The notes below the pieces were generated by a model. It was not told where the DNA came from, did no database searches, and was given only the letters and a program-made list of their open reading frames with translations. 64,000 nucleotides of DNA, from NCBI GenBank assembly GCA_023053685.1, contig JALIGW010000059.1:1550001-1614000 (forward strand), written 5' to 3'. Below, piece by piece: positions 25,918-40,483 of this stretch. The stretch is from Diadophis punctatus similis. Taxonomy: Eukaryota > Chordata > Lepidosauria > Squamata > Dipsadidae. The position numbers and the translations under genes are program-made. The stretch's first letter is position 1, and the number at the start of each line of letters is the position of its first letter.

Positions 25918-27410
25918 GGAAAGCCGAATTCCCACACCATTTGCAGATCCGAGCTTTCCCTGAGGACTTAGCCCAAGGCGTTTCTCAGAATTTGCCATAG
26001 AACTCAATTCAGCCCGAAAACCTCACTTTTGGCATAGAGCTCAGAAATGAAAAACAAACACATATCCATGTTCCCCAGGGTGTGGAAAGCCAAATTACCA
26101 CACTATTTGCAGATCCGAGCTTTCCCTGAGGACTTAGCCCAAGGCGTTTCTCAGAATTTGCCATAGAACTCAATTCAGCCCAAAAACCTCACTTTTGACA
26201 CAGAGCTCAGAAATGAAAAAGAAACACATATCCATGTTCCCCAGGGTATGGAAAAGCAAATTCCCACACCATTTTCAGATCCAAGCATTCCCTGAGGAAT
26301 TAGCCCAAGCCGTATCTCATAAATTGCCTTAGAATTCAATTCAACCAGAAAAGTTCACTTTTGACACAGAGCTCAGAAATGAAAAAGAAACACATATTCA
26401 TGTTCCCCAGGGTCTGGAAAGCCAAAATCTCACAAAATTTTCAGATCCAAGCATTCCCTGAGGACTTAGCCCAAGGCGTTTCTCAGAATTTGCCATAGAA
26501 CTCAATTCAGCCCGAAAACCTCACTTTTGACATAGAGCTCAGAAATGAAAAACAAACACATATCCATGTTCCCCAGGGTGTGGAAAGCCAAATTACCACA
26601 CCATTTTCAGGTCCGAGTTTTCCCTGAGGAATTAGCCCAAGCCGTATCTCATAATTTGCCTTAGGACTCAATTATAACAGAAAACTTCACTTTTGACACA
26701 GAGCTCAGAAATGAAAAAGAAACACATATTCATGTTCTCCAGGGTCTGGAAAGCCGAATTCTGACACCATTTTCAGATCCGAGCTTTCCCTGATGAGTTA
26801 GCCCAAGGCGTTTCTCAGAATTTGCCATAGAACTCAATTCAGCCCGAAAACCTCACTTTTGACACAGAGCTCAGAAATGAAAAAGAGACACATATTCCTG
26901 TTCCCTAGGGTTCGGAAAGCCAAATTTTCACACCATATTCAGATCCGAGTTTTCCCTGAGTTGTTAGCCCAAGGCGTATCATAGAATTTACTTTAAGACT
27001 CAATTCACCCCGAAAACCTCACTGTTGACACAGAGCTCAGAAATGAAAAAGAAACACAAATTCATGTTCCCTAGACTCTGGAAAGAAAAATCTCACACAA
27101 TTTTTAGATCCGAACTTTCCCTGACGAGTTAGCCCAAGCCTTATCATAGAATTTGCCTTAGAACTCAATTCAGCCCGAAAACCTCACTTTTGACACAGAG
27201 CTCAGAAATCAAAAAGAAATGCATATCCATGTTCCCCAGGGTATGGAAAAGCAAATTCCCACACCATTTTCAGATCCAAGCATTCCCTGAGGAATTAGCC
27301 CAAGCCGTATCTTATAAATTGCCTTAGAATTCAATTCAACCAGAAAAGTTCACTTTTGACACAGAGCTCAGAAATGAAAAAGAAACACATATTCATGTTC
27401 CCCAGGGTCT
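25918..27410 (+). repeat. 9-monomer tandem duplication (1493 bp), copy 2
   Basis: Direct copy of 24425-25917. The join near 25915 switches from a gggtctggaaag monomer to the ccgaattccc tail. The match ends near 27418, where ccaaaatctc replaces ccgaattccc. Confidence 0.83.
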
Positions 27411-29863
27411 GGAAAGCCAAAATCTCACAAAATTTTCAGATCCAAGCATTCCCTGAGGACTTAGCCCAAGGCGTTTCTCAGAATTTGCCATAGAACTCAA
27501 TTCAGCCCGAAAACCTCACTTTTGACATAGAGCTCAGAAATGAAAAACAAACACATATCCATGTTCCCCAGGGTCTGGAAAGGGAAAATCTCACAAAATT
27601 TTCAGATCCAAGCATTCCCTGAGGAATTAGCCCAAGCCGTATCATAGAATTTACCTTACGACTCAATTCAGCCCGAAAACCTCTCTTTTGACACAGAGCT
27701 CAGAAATCAAAAAGAAACACATATCCATGTTCCCCAGGGTATGGAAAGCCGAATTCCCACACCATTTGCAGATCCGAGCTTTCCCTGAGAACTTAGCCCA
27801 AGGCGTTTCTCAGAATTTGCCATAGAACTCAATTCAGCCCGAAAACCTCACTTTTGACATAGAGCTCAGAAATGAAAAAGAAACACATATCCATGTTCCC
27901 CAGGGTGTGGAAAGCCAAATTACCACACCATTTTCAGGTCCGAGTTTTCCCTGAGGAATTAGCCCAAGCCGTATCTCATAATTTGCCTTAGGACTCAATT
28001 ATAACAGAAAACTTCACTTTTGACACATAGCTCAGAAATGAAAAAGTAACACATATTCATGTTCTCCAGGGTCTGGAAAGCTGAATTCTCACACCATTTT
28101 CAGATCTGAGCTTTCCCTGCGGAGTTAGCCCAAGCCGTATCTCATAATTTGCCTTAGGATTCAATTCAACCAGAAAACTTCACTTTTGACACAGAGCTCA
28201 GAAATGAAAAAGAAACACATATTCATGTTCCCCAGGGTCTGGAAAGCCAAAATCTCACAAAATTTTCAGATCCAAGCATTCCCTGAGGAATTAGCCCAAG
28301 CCGTATCATAGAATTTACCTTACGACTCAATTCAGCCCGAAAACCTCTCTTTTGACACAGAGCTCAGAAATCAAAAAGAAACACATATCCATGTTCCCCA
28401 GGGTATGGAAAGCCGAATTCCCACACCATTTGCAGATCTGAGCTTTCCCTGAGGACTTAGCCCAAGGCGTTTCTCAGAATTTGCCTTAGAACTCAATTCA
28501 GCCAGAAAACTTCCCTTTTGACACAGAGCTCAGAAATGAAAAAGAAACACATATTCATGTTCCCAGGGTCTGGAAAGCCAAATTCTCACACCATTTTCAG
28601 ATCCGAGCTTTCCCTGAGGAATTAGCCCAAGGCGTTTCTCAGAATTTGCCTTAGGATTCAATTCAACCAGAAAAGTTCACTTTTGACACAGAGCTCAGAA
28701 ATGAAAAAGAAACACATATTCATGTTCCCCAGGGTCTGGAAAGCCAAAATCTCACAAAATTTTCAGATCCAAGCATTCCCTGAGGACTTAGCCCAAGGCG
28801 TTTCTCAGAATTTGCCATAGAACTCAATTCAGCCCGAAAACCTCACTTTTGACATAGAGCTCAGAAATGAAAAAGAAACACATATCCATGTTCCCCAGGG
28901 TGTGGAAAGCCAAATTACCACACCATTTTCAGGTCCGAGTTTTCCCTGAGGAATTAGCCCAAGCCGTATCTCATAATTTGCCTTAGGACTCAATTATAAC
29001 AGAAAACTTCACTTTTGACACATAGCTCAGAAATGAAAAAGTAACACATATTCATGTTCTCCAGGGTCTGGAAAGCTGAATTCTCACACCATTTTCAGAT
29101 CTGAGCTTTCCCTGCGGAGTTAGCCCAAGCCGTATCTCATAATTTGCCTTAGGATTCAATTCAACCAGAAAACTTCACTTTTGACACAGAGCTCAGAAAT
29201 GAAAAAGAAACACATATTCATGTTCCCCAGGGTCTGGAAAGCCAAAATCTCACAAAATTTTCAGATCCAAGCATTCCCTGAGGAATTAGCCCAAGCCGTA
29301 TCATAGAATTTACCTTACGACTCAATTCAGCCCGAAAACCTCTCTTTTGACACAGAGCTCAGAAATCAAAAAGAAACACATATCCATGTTCCCCAGGGTA
29401 TGGAAAGCCGAATTCCCACACCATTTGCAGATCTGAGCTTTCCCTGAGGACTTAGCCCAAGGCGTTTCTCAGAATTTGCCTTAGAACTCAATTCAGCCAG
29501 AAAACTTCCCTTTTGACACAGAGCTCAGAAATGAAAAAGAAACACATATTCATGTTCCCAGGGTCTGGAAAGCCAAATTCTCACACCATTTTCAGATCCG
29601 AGCTTTCCCTGAGGAATTAGCCCAAGGCGTTTCTCAGAATTTGCCTTAGGATTCAATTCAACCAGAAAAGTTCACTTTTGACACAGAGCTCAGAAATGAA
29701 AAAGAAACACATATTCATGTTCCCCAGGGTCTGGAAAGCCAAAATCTCACAAAATTTTCAGATCCAAGCATTCCCTGAGGACTTAGCCCAAGGCGTTTCT
29801 CAGAATTTGCCATAGAACTCAATTCAGCCCGAAAACCTCACTTTTGACATAGAGCTCAGAAAT
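27411..29863 (+). repeat. Segment with a 6-monomer tandem duplication (995 bp)
   Basis: The marker cagatctgagctttccctgc lies at 28101 and 29096, 995 bp apart. Copy 1 spans about 27.80-28.80 kb and copy 2 about 28.80-29.80 kb. The exact break lies in a stretch identical in both copies (28792-28865). The sequence before and inside copy 1 follows 18930-20400 at offset 8469, where this stretch occurs only once. The private change catagctcag (SacI lost) and the aaaaagtaacac variant are in both copies. Confidence 0.82.
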
Positions 29864-32800
29864 GAAAAACAAACACATATCCATGTTCCCCAGGGTGTGG
29901 AAAGCCAAATTACCACACCATTTTCACGTCCGAGTTTTCCCTGAGGAATTAGCCCAAGCCGTATCTCATAATTTGCCTTAGGACTCAATTATAACAGAAA
30001 ACTTCACTTTTGACACAGAGCTCAGAAATGAAAAAGAAACACATATTCGTGTTCTCCAGGGTCTGGAAAGCCGAATTCTGACACCATTTTCAGATCCGAG
30101 CTTTCCCTAAGGAGTTAGCCCAAGGCGTATCATAGAATTTACTTTAAGACTCAATTCACCCCGATAACCTCACTGTTGACACAGAGCTCAGAAATGAAAA
30201 AGAAACACATATTCATGTTCCCCAGGGTCTGGAAAGCCAAAATCTCACAAAATTTTCAGATCCAAGCATTCCCTGAGGAATTAGCCCAAGCCGTATCATA
30301 GAATTTACCTTACGACTCAATTCAGCCCGAAAACCTCTCTTTTGACACAGAGCTCAGAAATCAAAAAGAAACACATATCCATGTTCCCCAGGGTATGGAA
30401 AGCCGAATTCCCACACCATTTGCAGATCCGAGCTTTCCCTGAGAACTTAGCCCAAGGCGTTTCTCAGAATTTGCCATAGAACTCAATTCAGCCCGAAAAC
30501 CTCACTTTTGACATAGAGCTCAGAAATGAAAAACAAACACATATCCATGTTCCCCAGGGTGTGGAAAGCCAAATTACCACACCATTTTCAGGTCCGAGTT
30601 TTCCCTGAGGAATTAGCCCAAGCCGTATCTCATAATTTGCCTTAGGACTCAATTATAACAGAAAACTTCACTTTTGACACAGAGCTCAGAAATGAAAAAG
30701 AAACACATATTCATGTTCTCCAGGGTCTGGAAAGCCGAATTCTGACACCATTTTCAGATCCGAGCTTTCCCTGAGGAGTTAGCCCAAGGCGTTTCTCAGA
30801 ATTTGCCATAGAACTCAATTCAGCCCGAAAACCTCACTTTTGACACAGAGCTCAGAAATGAAAAAGAAACACATATTCCTGTTCCCTAGGGTTCGGAAAG
30901 CCAAATTTTCACACCATATTCAGATCCGAGCTTTCCCTGAGGAGTTAGCCCAAGGCGTATCATAGAATTTACTTTAAGACTCAATTCACCCCGAAAACCT
31001 CACTGTTTACACAGAGCTCAGAAATGAAAAAGAAACACAAATTCATGTTCCCTACACTCTGGAAAGAAAAATCTCACAAAATTTTCAGATCCAAGCATTC
31101 CCTGAGGAATTAGCCCAAGCCGTATCATAGAATTTACCTTACGACTCAATTCAGCCCAAAAACCTCACTTTTGACACAGAGCTCAGAAATGAAAAAGAAA
31201 CATATATCCATGTTCCCCAGGGTATGGAAAAGCAAATTCCCACACCATTTTCAGATCCGAGCAATCCCTGAGGAATTAGCCCAAGCCGTATCATAGAATT
31301 TACCTTACGACTCAATTCAGCCCGAAAACCTCACTTTTGACACAGAGCTCAGAAATGAAAAAGAAACACATATCCATGTTCCCCAGGGTATGGAAAACCG
31401 AATTCCCACACCATTTGCAGATCCGAGCATTCCCTGATGAATTAGCCCAAGCCGTATCATAGAATTTACCTTACGACTCAATTCAGCCCGAAAACCTCAC
31501 TTTTGACACAGAGCTCAGAAATGAAAAAGAAACACATACAGTATTCCTGTTCCCTAGGGTCTGGAAAGCCAAATTCTCACACCATTTTCAGATCCGAGCT
31601 TTCCCTGTTGAGTTAGCCCAAGCCGTATCTCAGAATTTGCCTTGGGACTCAATTCAGCCAGAAAACTTCACTTTTGACACAGAGCTCAGAAATGAAAAAG
31701 AAACACATATCCATGTTCCCCAGGGTATGGAAAACCGAATTCCCACACCATTTGCCGATCCGAGCATTCCCTGAGGAATTAGCCCAAGGCGTTTCTCAGA
31801 ATTTGCCATAGAACTCAATTCAGCCCGAAAACTTCACTTTTGACAAAGAGCTCAGAAATAAAAAAGAAACACATATTCATGTTCCCCAGGGTCTGGAAAG
31901 CCAAATTCTCACACCATTTTCAGATCCGAGCTTTCCCTGAGGAGTTAGCCAAAGGCCTATCTCAGAATTTGCCATAGAAATCAATTCAGCCAGAAACTTC
32001 ACTTTTGACACAGAGCTCAGAAATGAAAAAGAAACACATATCCATGTTCCCCAGGGTGTGGAAAGCCAAATTACCACACTATTTTCAGGTCCTAGTTTTC
32101 CCTGAGGAATTAGCCAAAGCCGTATCTCATAATTTGCCTTAGGACTCAATTCAGCCAGAAAACTTCACTCTTGACACAGACCTCAGAAATGAAAAAGAAA
32201 TACATATTCATGTTCCCTACGGTCGGGAAAGACAAATTTTCACACCATTTTCAGATCCGAGCATTCCCTGAGGAATTAGCCCAAGCCGTATCATAGAATT
32301 TACCTTACGACTCAATTCAGCCCGAAAACCTCACTATTGACACAGAGCTCAGAAATGAAAAAGAAACACATATCCATGTTCCCCAGGGTATGGAAAACCG
32401 AATTCCCACACCATTTGCCGATCCGAGCATTCCCTGAGGAATTAGCCCAAGGCGTTTCTCAGAATTTGCCATAGAACTCAATTCAGCCCGAAAACTTCAC
32501 TTTTGACAAAGAGCTCAGAAATAAAAAAGAAACACATATTCATGTTCCCCAGGGTCTGGAAAGCCAAATTCTCACACCATTTTCAGATCCGAGCTTTCCC
32601 TGTGGAGTTAGCACAAGCCGTATCTCATAATTTGCCTTAGGATTCAATTCAACCAGAAAACTTCACTTTTGACACAGAGCTCAGAAATGAAAAAGAAACA
32701 CATATTCATGTTCCCCAGGGTCTGGAAAGCCAAAATCTCACAAAATTTTCAGATCCAAGCATTCCCTGAGGAATTAGCCCAAGCCGTATCATAGAATTTA

Positions 32801-35180
32801 CCTTACGACTCAATTCAGCCCAAAAACCTCACTTTTGACACAGAGCTCAGAAATGAAAAAGAAACACATATCCATGTTCCCCAGGGTATGGAAAAGCAAA
32901 TTCCCACACCATTTTCAGATCCGAGCAATCCCTGAGGAATTAGCCCAAGCCGTATCATAGAATTTACCTTACGACTCAATTCAGCCCGAAAACCTCACTT
33001 TTGACACAGAGCTCAGAAATGAAAAAGAAACACATATCCATGTTCCCCAGGGTATGGAAAACCGAATTCCCACACCATTTGCAGATCCGAGCATTCCCTG
33101 ATGAATTAGCCCAAGCCGTATCATAGAATTTACCTTACGACTCAATTCAGCCCGAAAACCTCACTTTTGACACAGAGCTCAGAAATGAAAAAGAAACACA
33201 TACAGTATTCCTGTTCCCTAGGGTCTGGAAAGCCAAATTCTCACACCATTTTCAGATCCGAGCTTTCCCTGAGGAGTTAGCCAAAGGCCTATCTTAGAAT
33301 TTGCCATAGAAATCAATTCAGCCAGAAACTTCACTTTTGACACAGAGGTCAGAAATGAAAAAGAAACACATATCCATGTTCCCCAGGGTGTGGAAAGCCA
33401 AATTTTCACACCATTTTCAGATCCGAGCTTTCCCTGAGGACTTAGCCCAAGGCGTTTCTCAGAATTTGCCATAGAACTGCATTCAGCCCGAAAACCTCAC
33501 TTTTGACATAGAGCTCAGAAATGAAAAACAAACACATATCCATGTTCCCCAGGGTGTGGAAAGCCAAATTACCACACCATTTTCAGGTCCGAGTTTTCCC
33601 TGAGGAATTAGCCCAAGCCGTATCTCATAATTTGCCTTAGGACTCAATTATAACAGAAAACTTCACTTTTGACACAGAGCTCAGAAATGAAAAAGAAACA
33701 CAAATTCATGTTCCCTAGACTCTGGAAAGAAAAATCTCACACAATTTTTAGATCCGAACTTTCCCTGACGAGTTAGCCCAAGCCTTATCATAGAATTTGC
33801 CTTAGAACTCAATTCAGCCAGAAAACTTCCCTTTTGACACAGAGCTCAGAAATCAAAAAGAAACACATATCCATGTTCCCCAGGGTATGGAAAGCCGAAT
33901 TCCCACACCATTTGCAGATCCGAGCTTTCCCTGAGGACTTAGCCCAAGGCGTTTCTCAGAATTTGCCATAGAACTCAATTCAGCCCGAAAACCTCACTTT
34001 TGGCATAGAGCTCAGAAATGAAAAACAAACACATATCCATGTTCCCCAGGGTGTGGAAAGCCAAATTACCACACTATTTGCAGATCCGAGCTTTCCCTGA
34101 GGACTTAGCCCAAGGCGTTTCTCAGAATTTGCCATAGAACTCAATTCAGCCCAAAAACCTCACTTTTGACACAGAGCTCAGAAATGAAAAAGAAACACAT
34201 ATCCATGTTCCCCAGGGTATGGAAAAGCAAATTCCCACACCATTTTCAGATCCAAGCATTCCCTGAGGAATTAGCCCAAGCCGTATCTCATAAATTGCCT
34301 TAGAATTCAATTCAACCAGAAAAGTTCACTTTTGACACAGAGCTCAGAAATGAAAAAGAAACACATATTCATGTTCCCCAGGGTCTGGAAAGCCAAAATC
34401 TCACAAAATTTTCAGATCCAAGCATTCCCTGAGGACTTAGCCCAAGGCGTTTCTCAGAATTTGCCATAGAACTCAATTCAGCCCGAAAACCTCACTTTTG
34501 ACATAGAGCTCAGAAATGAAAAACAAACACATATCCATGTTCCCCAGGGTGTGGAAAGCCAAATTACCACACCATTTTCAGGTCCGAGTTTTCCCTGAGG
34601 AATTAGCCCAAGCCGTATCTCATAATTTGCCTTAGGACTCAATTATAACAGAAAACTTCACTTTTGACACAGAGCTCAGAAATGAAAAAGAAACACATAT
34701 TCATGTTCTCCAGGGTCTGGAAAGCCGAATTCTGACACCATTTTCAGATCCGAGCTTTCCCTGATGAGTTAGCCCAAGGCGTTTCTCAGAATTTGCCATA
34801 GAACTCAATTCAGCCCGAAAACCTCACTTTTGACACAGAGCTCAGAAATGAAAAAGAGACACATATTCCTGTTCCCTAGGGTTCGGAAAGCCAAATTTTC
34901 ACACCATATTCAGATCCGAGTTTTTCCTGAGTTGTTCGCCCAAGGCGTATCATAGAATTTACTTTAAGACTCAATTCACCCCGAAAACCTCACTGTTGAC
35001 ACAGAGCTCAGAAATGAAAAAGAAACACAAATTCATGTTCCCTAGACTCTGGAAAGAAAAATCTCACACAATTTTTAGATCCGAACTTTCCCTGACGAGT
35101 TAGCCCAAGCCTTATCATAGAATTTGCCTTAGAACTCAATTCAGCCCGAAAACCTCACTTTTGACACAGAGCTCAGAAAT
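29864..35180 (+). repeat. Large block, copy 2 of the 57-monomer-spaced repeat
   Basis: Copy of 20400-25716. Private changes include cactgtttacac near 31005 where the first copy has cactgttgacac, and tttttcctgagttgttcgcc at 34921 where the first has ttttccctgagttgttagcc. The match stops at about 35180 (agaaatgaaaaag against agaaatcaaaaag). Confidence 0.85.
33021..35180 (+). repeat. 13-monomer tandem duplication (2160 bp), copy 1
   Basis: 33021-35180 is repeated at 35181-37340. Markers are acagt at 33202/35362 and gagttgtt at 34928/37088. The right end of this copy coincides with the end of the 9464-bp-offset match, so the breakpoint of this duplication also ends the older block. Confidence 0.86.
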
Positions 35181-37825
35181 GAAAAAGAAACACATATCCA
35201 TGTTCCCCAGGGTATGGAAAACCGAATTCCCACACCATTTGCAGATCCGAGCATTCCCTGATGAATTAGCCCAAGCCGTATCATAGAATTTACCTTACGA
35301 CTCAATTCAGCCCGAAAACCTCACTTTTGACACAGAGCTCAGAAATGAAAAAGAAACACATACAGTATTCCTGTTCCCTAGGGTCTGGAAAGCCAAATTC
35401 TCACACCATTTTCAGATCCGAGCTTTCCCTGAGGAGTTAGCCAAAGGCCTATCTTAGAATTTGCCATAGAAATCAATTCAGCCAGAAACTTCACTTTTGA
35501 CACAGAGGTCAGAAATGAAAAAGAAACACATATCCATGTTCCCCAGGGTGTGGAAAGCCAAATTTTCACACCATTTTCAGATCCGAGCTTTCCCTGAGGA
35601 CTTAGCCCAAGGCGTTTCTCAGAATTTGCCATAGAACTGCATTCAGCCCGAAAACCTCACTTTTGACATTGAGCTCAGAAATGAAAAACAAACCCATATC
35701 CATGTTCCCCAGGGTGTGGAAAGCCAAATTACCACACCATTTTCAGGTCCGAGTTTTCCCTGAGGAATTAGCCCAAGCCGTATCTCATAATTTGCCTTAG
35801 GACTCAATTATAACAGAAAACTTCACTTTTGACACAGAGCTCAGAAATGAAAAAGAAACACAAATTCATGTTCCCTAGACTCTGGAAAGAAAAATCTCAC
35901 ACAATTTTTAGATCCGAACTTTCCCTGACGAGTTAGCCCAAGCCTTATCATAGAATTTGCCTTAGAACTCAATTCAGCCAGAAAACTTCCCTTTTGACAC
36001 AGAGCTCAGAAATCAAAAAGAAACACATATCCATGTTCCCCAGGGTATGGAAAGCCGAATTCCCACACCATTTGCAGATCCGAGCTTTCCCTGAGGACTT
36101 AGCCCAAGGCGTTTCTCAGAATTTGCCATAGAACTCAATTCAGCCCGAAAACCTCACTTTTGGCATAGAGCTCAGAAATGAAAAACAAACACATATCCAT
36201 GTTCCCCAGGGTGTGGAAAGCCAAATTACCACACTATTTGCAGATCCGAGCTTTCCCTGAGGACTTAGCCCAAGGCGTTTCTCAGAATTTGCCATAGAAC
36301 TCAATTCAGCCCAAAAACCTCACTTTTGACACAGAGCTCAGAAATGAAAAAGAAACACATATCCATGTTCCCCAGGGTATGGAAAAGCAAATTCCCACAC
36401 CATTTTCAGATCCAAGCATTCCCTGAGGAATTAGCCCAAGCCGTATCTCATAAATTGCCTTAGAATTCAATTCAACCAGAAAAGTTCACTTTTGACACAG
36501 AGCTCAGAAATGAAAAAGAAACACATATTCATGTTCCCCAGGGTCTGGAAAGCCAAAATCTCACAAAATTTTCAGATCCAAGCATTCCCTGAGGACTTAG
36601 CCCAAGGCGTTTCTCAGAATTTGCCATAGAACTCAATTCAGCCCGAAAACCTCACTTTTGACATAGAGCTCAGAAATGAAAAACAAACACATATCCATGT
36701 TCCCCAGGGTGTGGAAAGCCAAATTACCACACCATTTTCAGGTCCGAGTTTTCCCTGAGGAATTAGCCCAAGCCGTATCTCATAATTTGCCTTAGGACTC
36801 AATTATAACAGAAAACTTCACTTTTGACACAGAGCTCAGAAATGAAAAAGAAACACATATTCATGTTCTCCAGGGTCTGGAAAGCCGAATTCTGACACCA
36901 TTTTCAGATCCGAGCTTTCCCTGATGAGTTAGCCCAAGGCGTTTCTCAGAATTTGCCATAGAACTCAATTCAGCCCGAAAACCTCACTTTTGACACAGAG
37001 CTCAGAAATGAAAAAGAGACACATATTCCTGTTCCCTAGGGTTCGGAAAGCCAAATTTTCACACCATATTCAGATCCGAGTTTTCCCTGAGTTGTTAGCC
37101 CAAGGCGTATCATAGAATTTACTTTAAGACTCAATTCACCCCGAAAACCTCACTGTTGACACAGAGCTCAGAAATGAAAAAGAAACACAAATTCATGTTC
37201 CCTAGACTCTGGAAAGAAAAATCTCACACAATTTTTAGATCCGAACTTTCCCTGACGAGTTAGCCCAAGCCTTATCATAGAATTTGCCTTAGAACTCAAT
37301 TCAGCCCGAAAACCTCACTTTTGACACAGAGCTCAGAAATCAAAAAGAAATGCATATCCATGTTCCCCAGGGTATGGAAAAGCAAATTCCCACACCATTT
37401 TCAGATCCAAGCATTCCCTGAGGAATTAGCCCAAGCCGTATCTTATAAATTGCCTTAGAATTCAATTCAACCAGAAAAGTTCACTTTTGACACAGAGCTC
37501 AGAAATGAAAAAGAAACACATATTCATGTTCCCCAGGGTCTGGAAAGCCAAAATCTCACAAAATTTTCAGATCCAAGCATTCCCTGAGGACTTAGCCCAA
37601 GGCGTTTCTCAGAATTTGCCAAAGAACTCAATTCAGCCCGAAAACCTCACTTTTGACATAGAGCTCAGAAATGAAAAACAAACACATATCCATGTTCCCC
37701 AGGGTCTGGAAAGGGAAAATCTCACAAAATTTTCAGATCCAAGCATTCCCTGAGGAATTAGCCCAAGCCGTATCATAGAATTTACCTTACGACTCAATTC
37801 AGCCCGAAAACCTCTCTTTTGACAT
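35167..37825 (+). repeat. 16-monomer tandem duplication (2658 bp), copy 1
   Basis: Overlaps copy 2 of the 2160-bp duplication and extends past it. Its repeat starts at 37826. Markers are acagt at 35362/38020 and the change tttgccaaagaactc near 37616/40274, which is shared only by these two copies. Confidence 0.86.
35181..37340 (+). repeat. 13-monomer tandem duplication (2160 bp), copy 2
   Basis: Copy of 33021-35180. It has its own changes near 35670-35700 (gacattgagctc, caaacccatatcc). After 37340 the sequence resumes the 25716/27170 type (agaaatcaaaaagaaatgca), which the first copy lost at the join. Confidence 0.85.
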
Positions 37826-40483
37826 AGAGCTCAGAAATGAAAAAGAAACACATATCCATGTTCCCCAGGGTATGGAAAACCGAATTCCCACACCATTTGC
37901 AGATCCGAGCATTCCCTGATGAATTAGCCCAAGCCGTATCATAGAATTTACCTTACGACTCAATTCAGCCCGAAAACCTCACTTTTGACACAGAGCTCAG
38001 AAATGAAAAAGAAACACATACAGTATTCCTGTTCCCTAGGGTCTGGAAAGCCAAATTCTCACACCATTTTCAGATCCGAGCTTTCCCTGAGGAGTTAGCC
38101 AAAGGCCTATCTTAGAATTTGCCATAGAAATCAATTCAGCCAGAAACTTCACTTTTGACACAGAGGTCAGAAATGAAAAAGAAACACATATCCATGTTCC
38201 CCAGGGTGTGGAAAGCCAAATTTTCACACCATTTTCAGATCCGAGCTTTCCCTGAGGACTTAGCCCAAGGCGTTTCTCAGAATTTGCCATAGAACTCCAT
38301 TCAGCCCGAAAACCTCACTTTTGACATAGAGCTCAGAAATGAAAAACAAACACATATCCATGTTCCCCAGGGTGTGGAAAGCCAAATTACCACACCATTT
38401 TCAGGTCCGAGTTTTCCCTGAGGAATTAGCCCAAGCCGTATCTCATAATTTGCCTTAGGACTCAATTATAACAGAAAACTTCACTTTTGACACAGAGCTC
38501 AGAAATGAAAAAGAAACACAAATTCATGTTCCCTAGACTCTGGAAAGAAAAATCTCACACAATTTTTAGATCCGAACTTTCCCTGACGAGTTAGCCCAAG
38601 CCTTATCATAGAATTTGCCTTAGAACTCAATTCAGCCAGAAAACTTCCCTTTTGACACAGAGCTCAGAAATCAAAAAGAAACACATATCCATGTTCCCCA
38701 GGGTATGGAAAGCCGAATTCCCACACCATTTGCAGATCCGAGCTTTCCCTGAGGACTTAGCCCAAGGCGTTTCTCAGAATTTGCCATAGAACTCAATTCA
38801 GCCCGAAAACCTCACTTTTGGCATAGAGCTCAGAAATGAAAAACAAACACATATCCATGTTCCCCAGGGTGTGGAAAGCCAAATTACCACACTATTTGCA
38901 GATCTGAGCTTTCCCTGAGGACTTAGCCCAAGGCGTTTCTCAGAATTTGCCATAGAACTCAATTCAGCCCAAAAACCTCACTTTTGACACAGAGCTCAGA
39001 AATGAAAAAGAAACACATATCCATGTTCCCCAGGGTATGGAAAAGCAAATTCCCACACCATTTTCAGATCCAAGCATTCCCTGAGGAATTAGCCCAAGCC
39101 GTATCTCATAAATTGCCTTAGAATTCAATTCAACCAGAAAAGTTCACTTTTGACACAGAGCTCAGAAATGAAAAAGAAACACATATTCATGTTCCCCAGG
39201 GTCTGGAAAGCCAAAATCTCACAAAATTTTCAGATCCAAGCATTCCCTGAGGACTTAGCCCAAGGCGTTTCTCAGAATTTGCCATAGAACTCAATTCAGC
39301 CCGAAAACCTCACTTTTGACATAGAGCTCAGAAATGAAAAACAAACACATATCCATGTTCCCCAGGGTGTGGAAAGCCAAATTACCACACCATTTTCAGG
39401 TCCGAGTTTTCCCTGAGGAATTAGCCCAAGCCGTATCTCATAATTTGCCTTAGGACTCAATTATAACAGAAAACTTCACTTTTGACACAGAGCTCAGAAA
39501 TGAAAAAGAAACACATATTCATGTTCTCCAGGGTCTGGAAAGCCGAATTCTGACACCATTTTCAGATCCGAGCTTTCCCTGATGAGTTAGCCCAAGGCGT
39601 TTCTCAGAATTTGCCATAGAACTCAATTCAGCCCGAAAACCTCACTTTTGACACAGAGCTCAGAAATGAAAAAGAGACACATATTCCTGTTCCCTAGGGT
39701 TCGGAAAGCCAAATTTTCACACCATATTCAGATCCGAGTTTTCCCTGAGTTGTTAGCCCAAGGCGTATCATAGAATTTACTTTAAGACTCAATTCACCCC
39801 GAAAACCTCACTGTTGACACAGAGCTCAGAAATGAAAAAGAAACACAAATTCATGTTCCCTAGACTCTGGAAAGAAAAATCTCACACAATTTTTAGATCC
39901 GAACTTTCCCTGACGAGTTAGCCCAAGCCTTATCATAGAATTTGCCTTAGAACTCAATTCAGCCCGAAAACCTCACTTTTGACACAGAGCTCAGAAATCA
40001 AAAAGAAATGCATATCCATGTTCCCCAGGGTATGGAAAAGCAAATTCCCACACCATTTTCAGATCCAAGCATTCCCTGAGGAATTAGCCCAAGCCGTATC
40101 TTATAAATTGCCTTAGAATTCAATTCAACCAGAAAAGTTCACTTTTGACACAGAGCTCAGAAATGAAAAAGAAACACATATTCATGTTCCCCAGGGTCTG
40201 GAAAGCCAAAATCTCACAAAATTTTCAGATCCAAGCATTCCCTGAGGACTTAGCCCAAGGCGTTTCTCAGAATTTGCCAAAGAACTCAATTCAGCCCGAA
40301 AACCTCACTTTTGACATAGAGCTCAGAAATGAAAAACAAACACATATCCATGTTCCCCAGGGTCTGGAAAGGGAAAATCTCACAAAATTTTCAGATCCAA
40401 GCATTCCCTGAGGAATTAGCCCAAGCCGTATCATAGAATTTACCTTACGACTCAATTCAGCCCGAAAACCTCTCTTTTGACAC
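37826..40483 (+). repeat. 16-monomer tandem duplication (2658 bp), copy 2
   Basis: Direct copy of 35167-37825. I noticed few differences, one being gatctgagc at about 38902 against gatccgagc. The join near 37826 is visible as a hybrid monomer: cctctcttttgacatagag, with the front half of one subtype and the back half of another. Confidence 0.86.
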
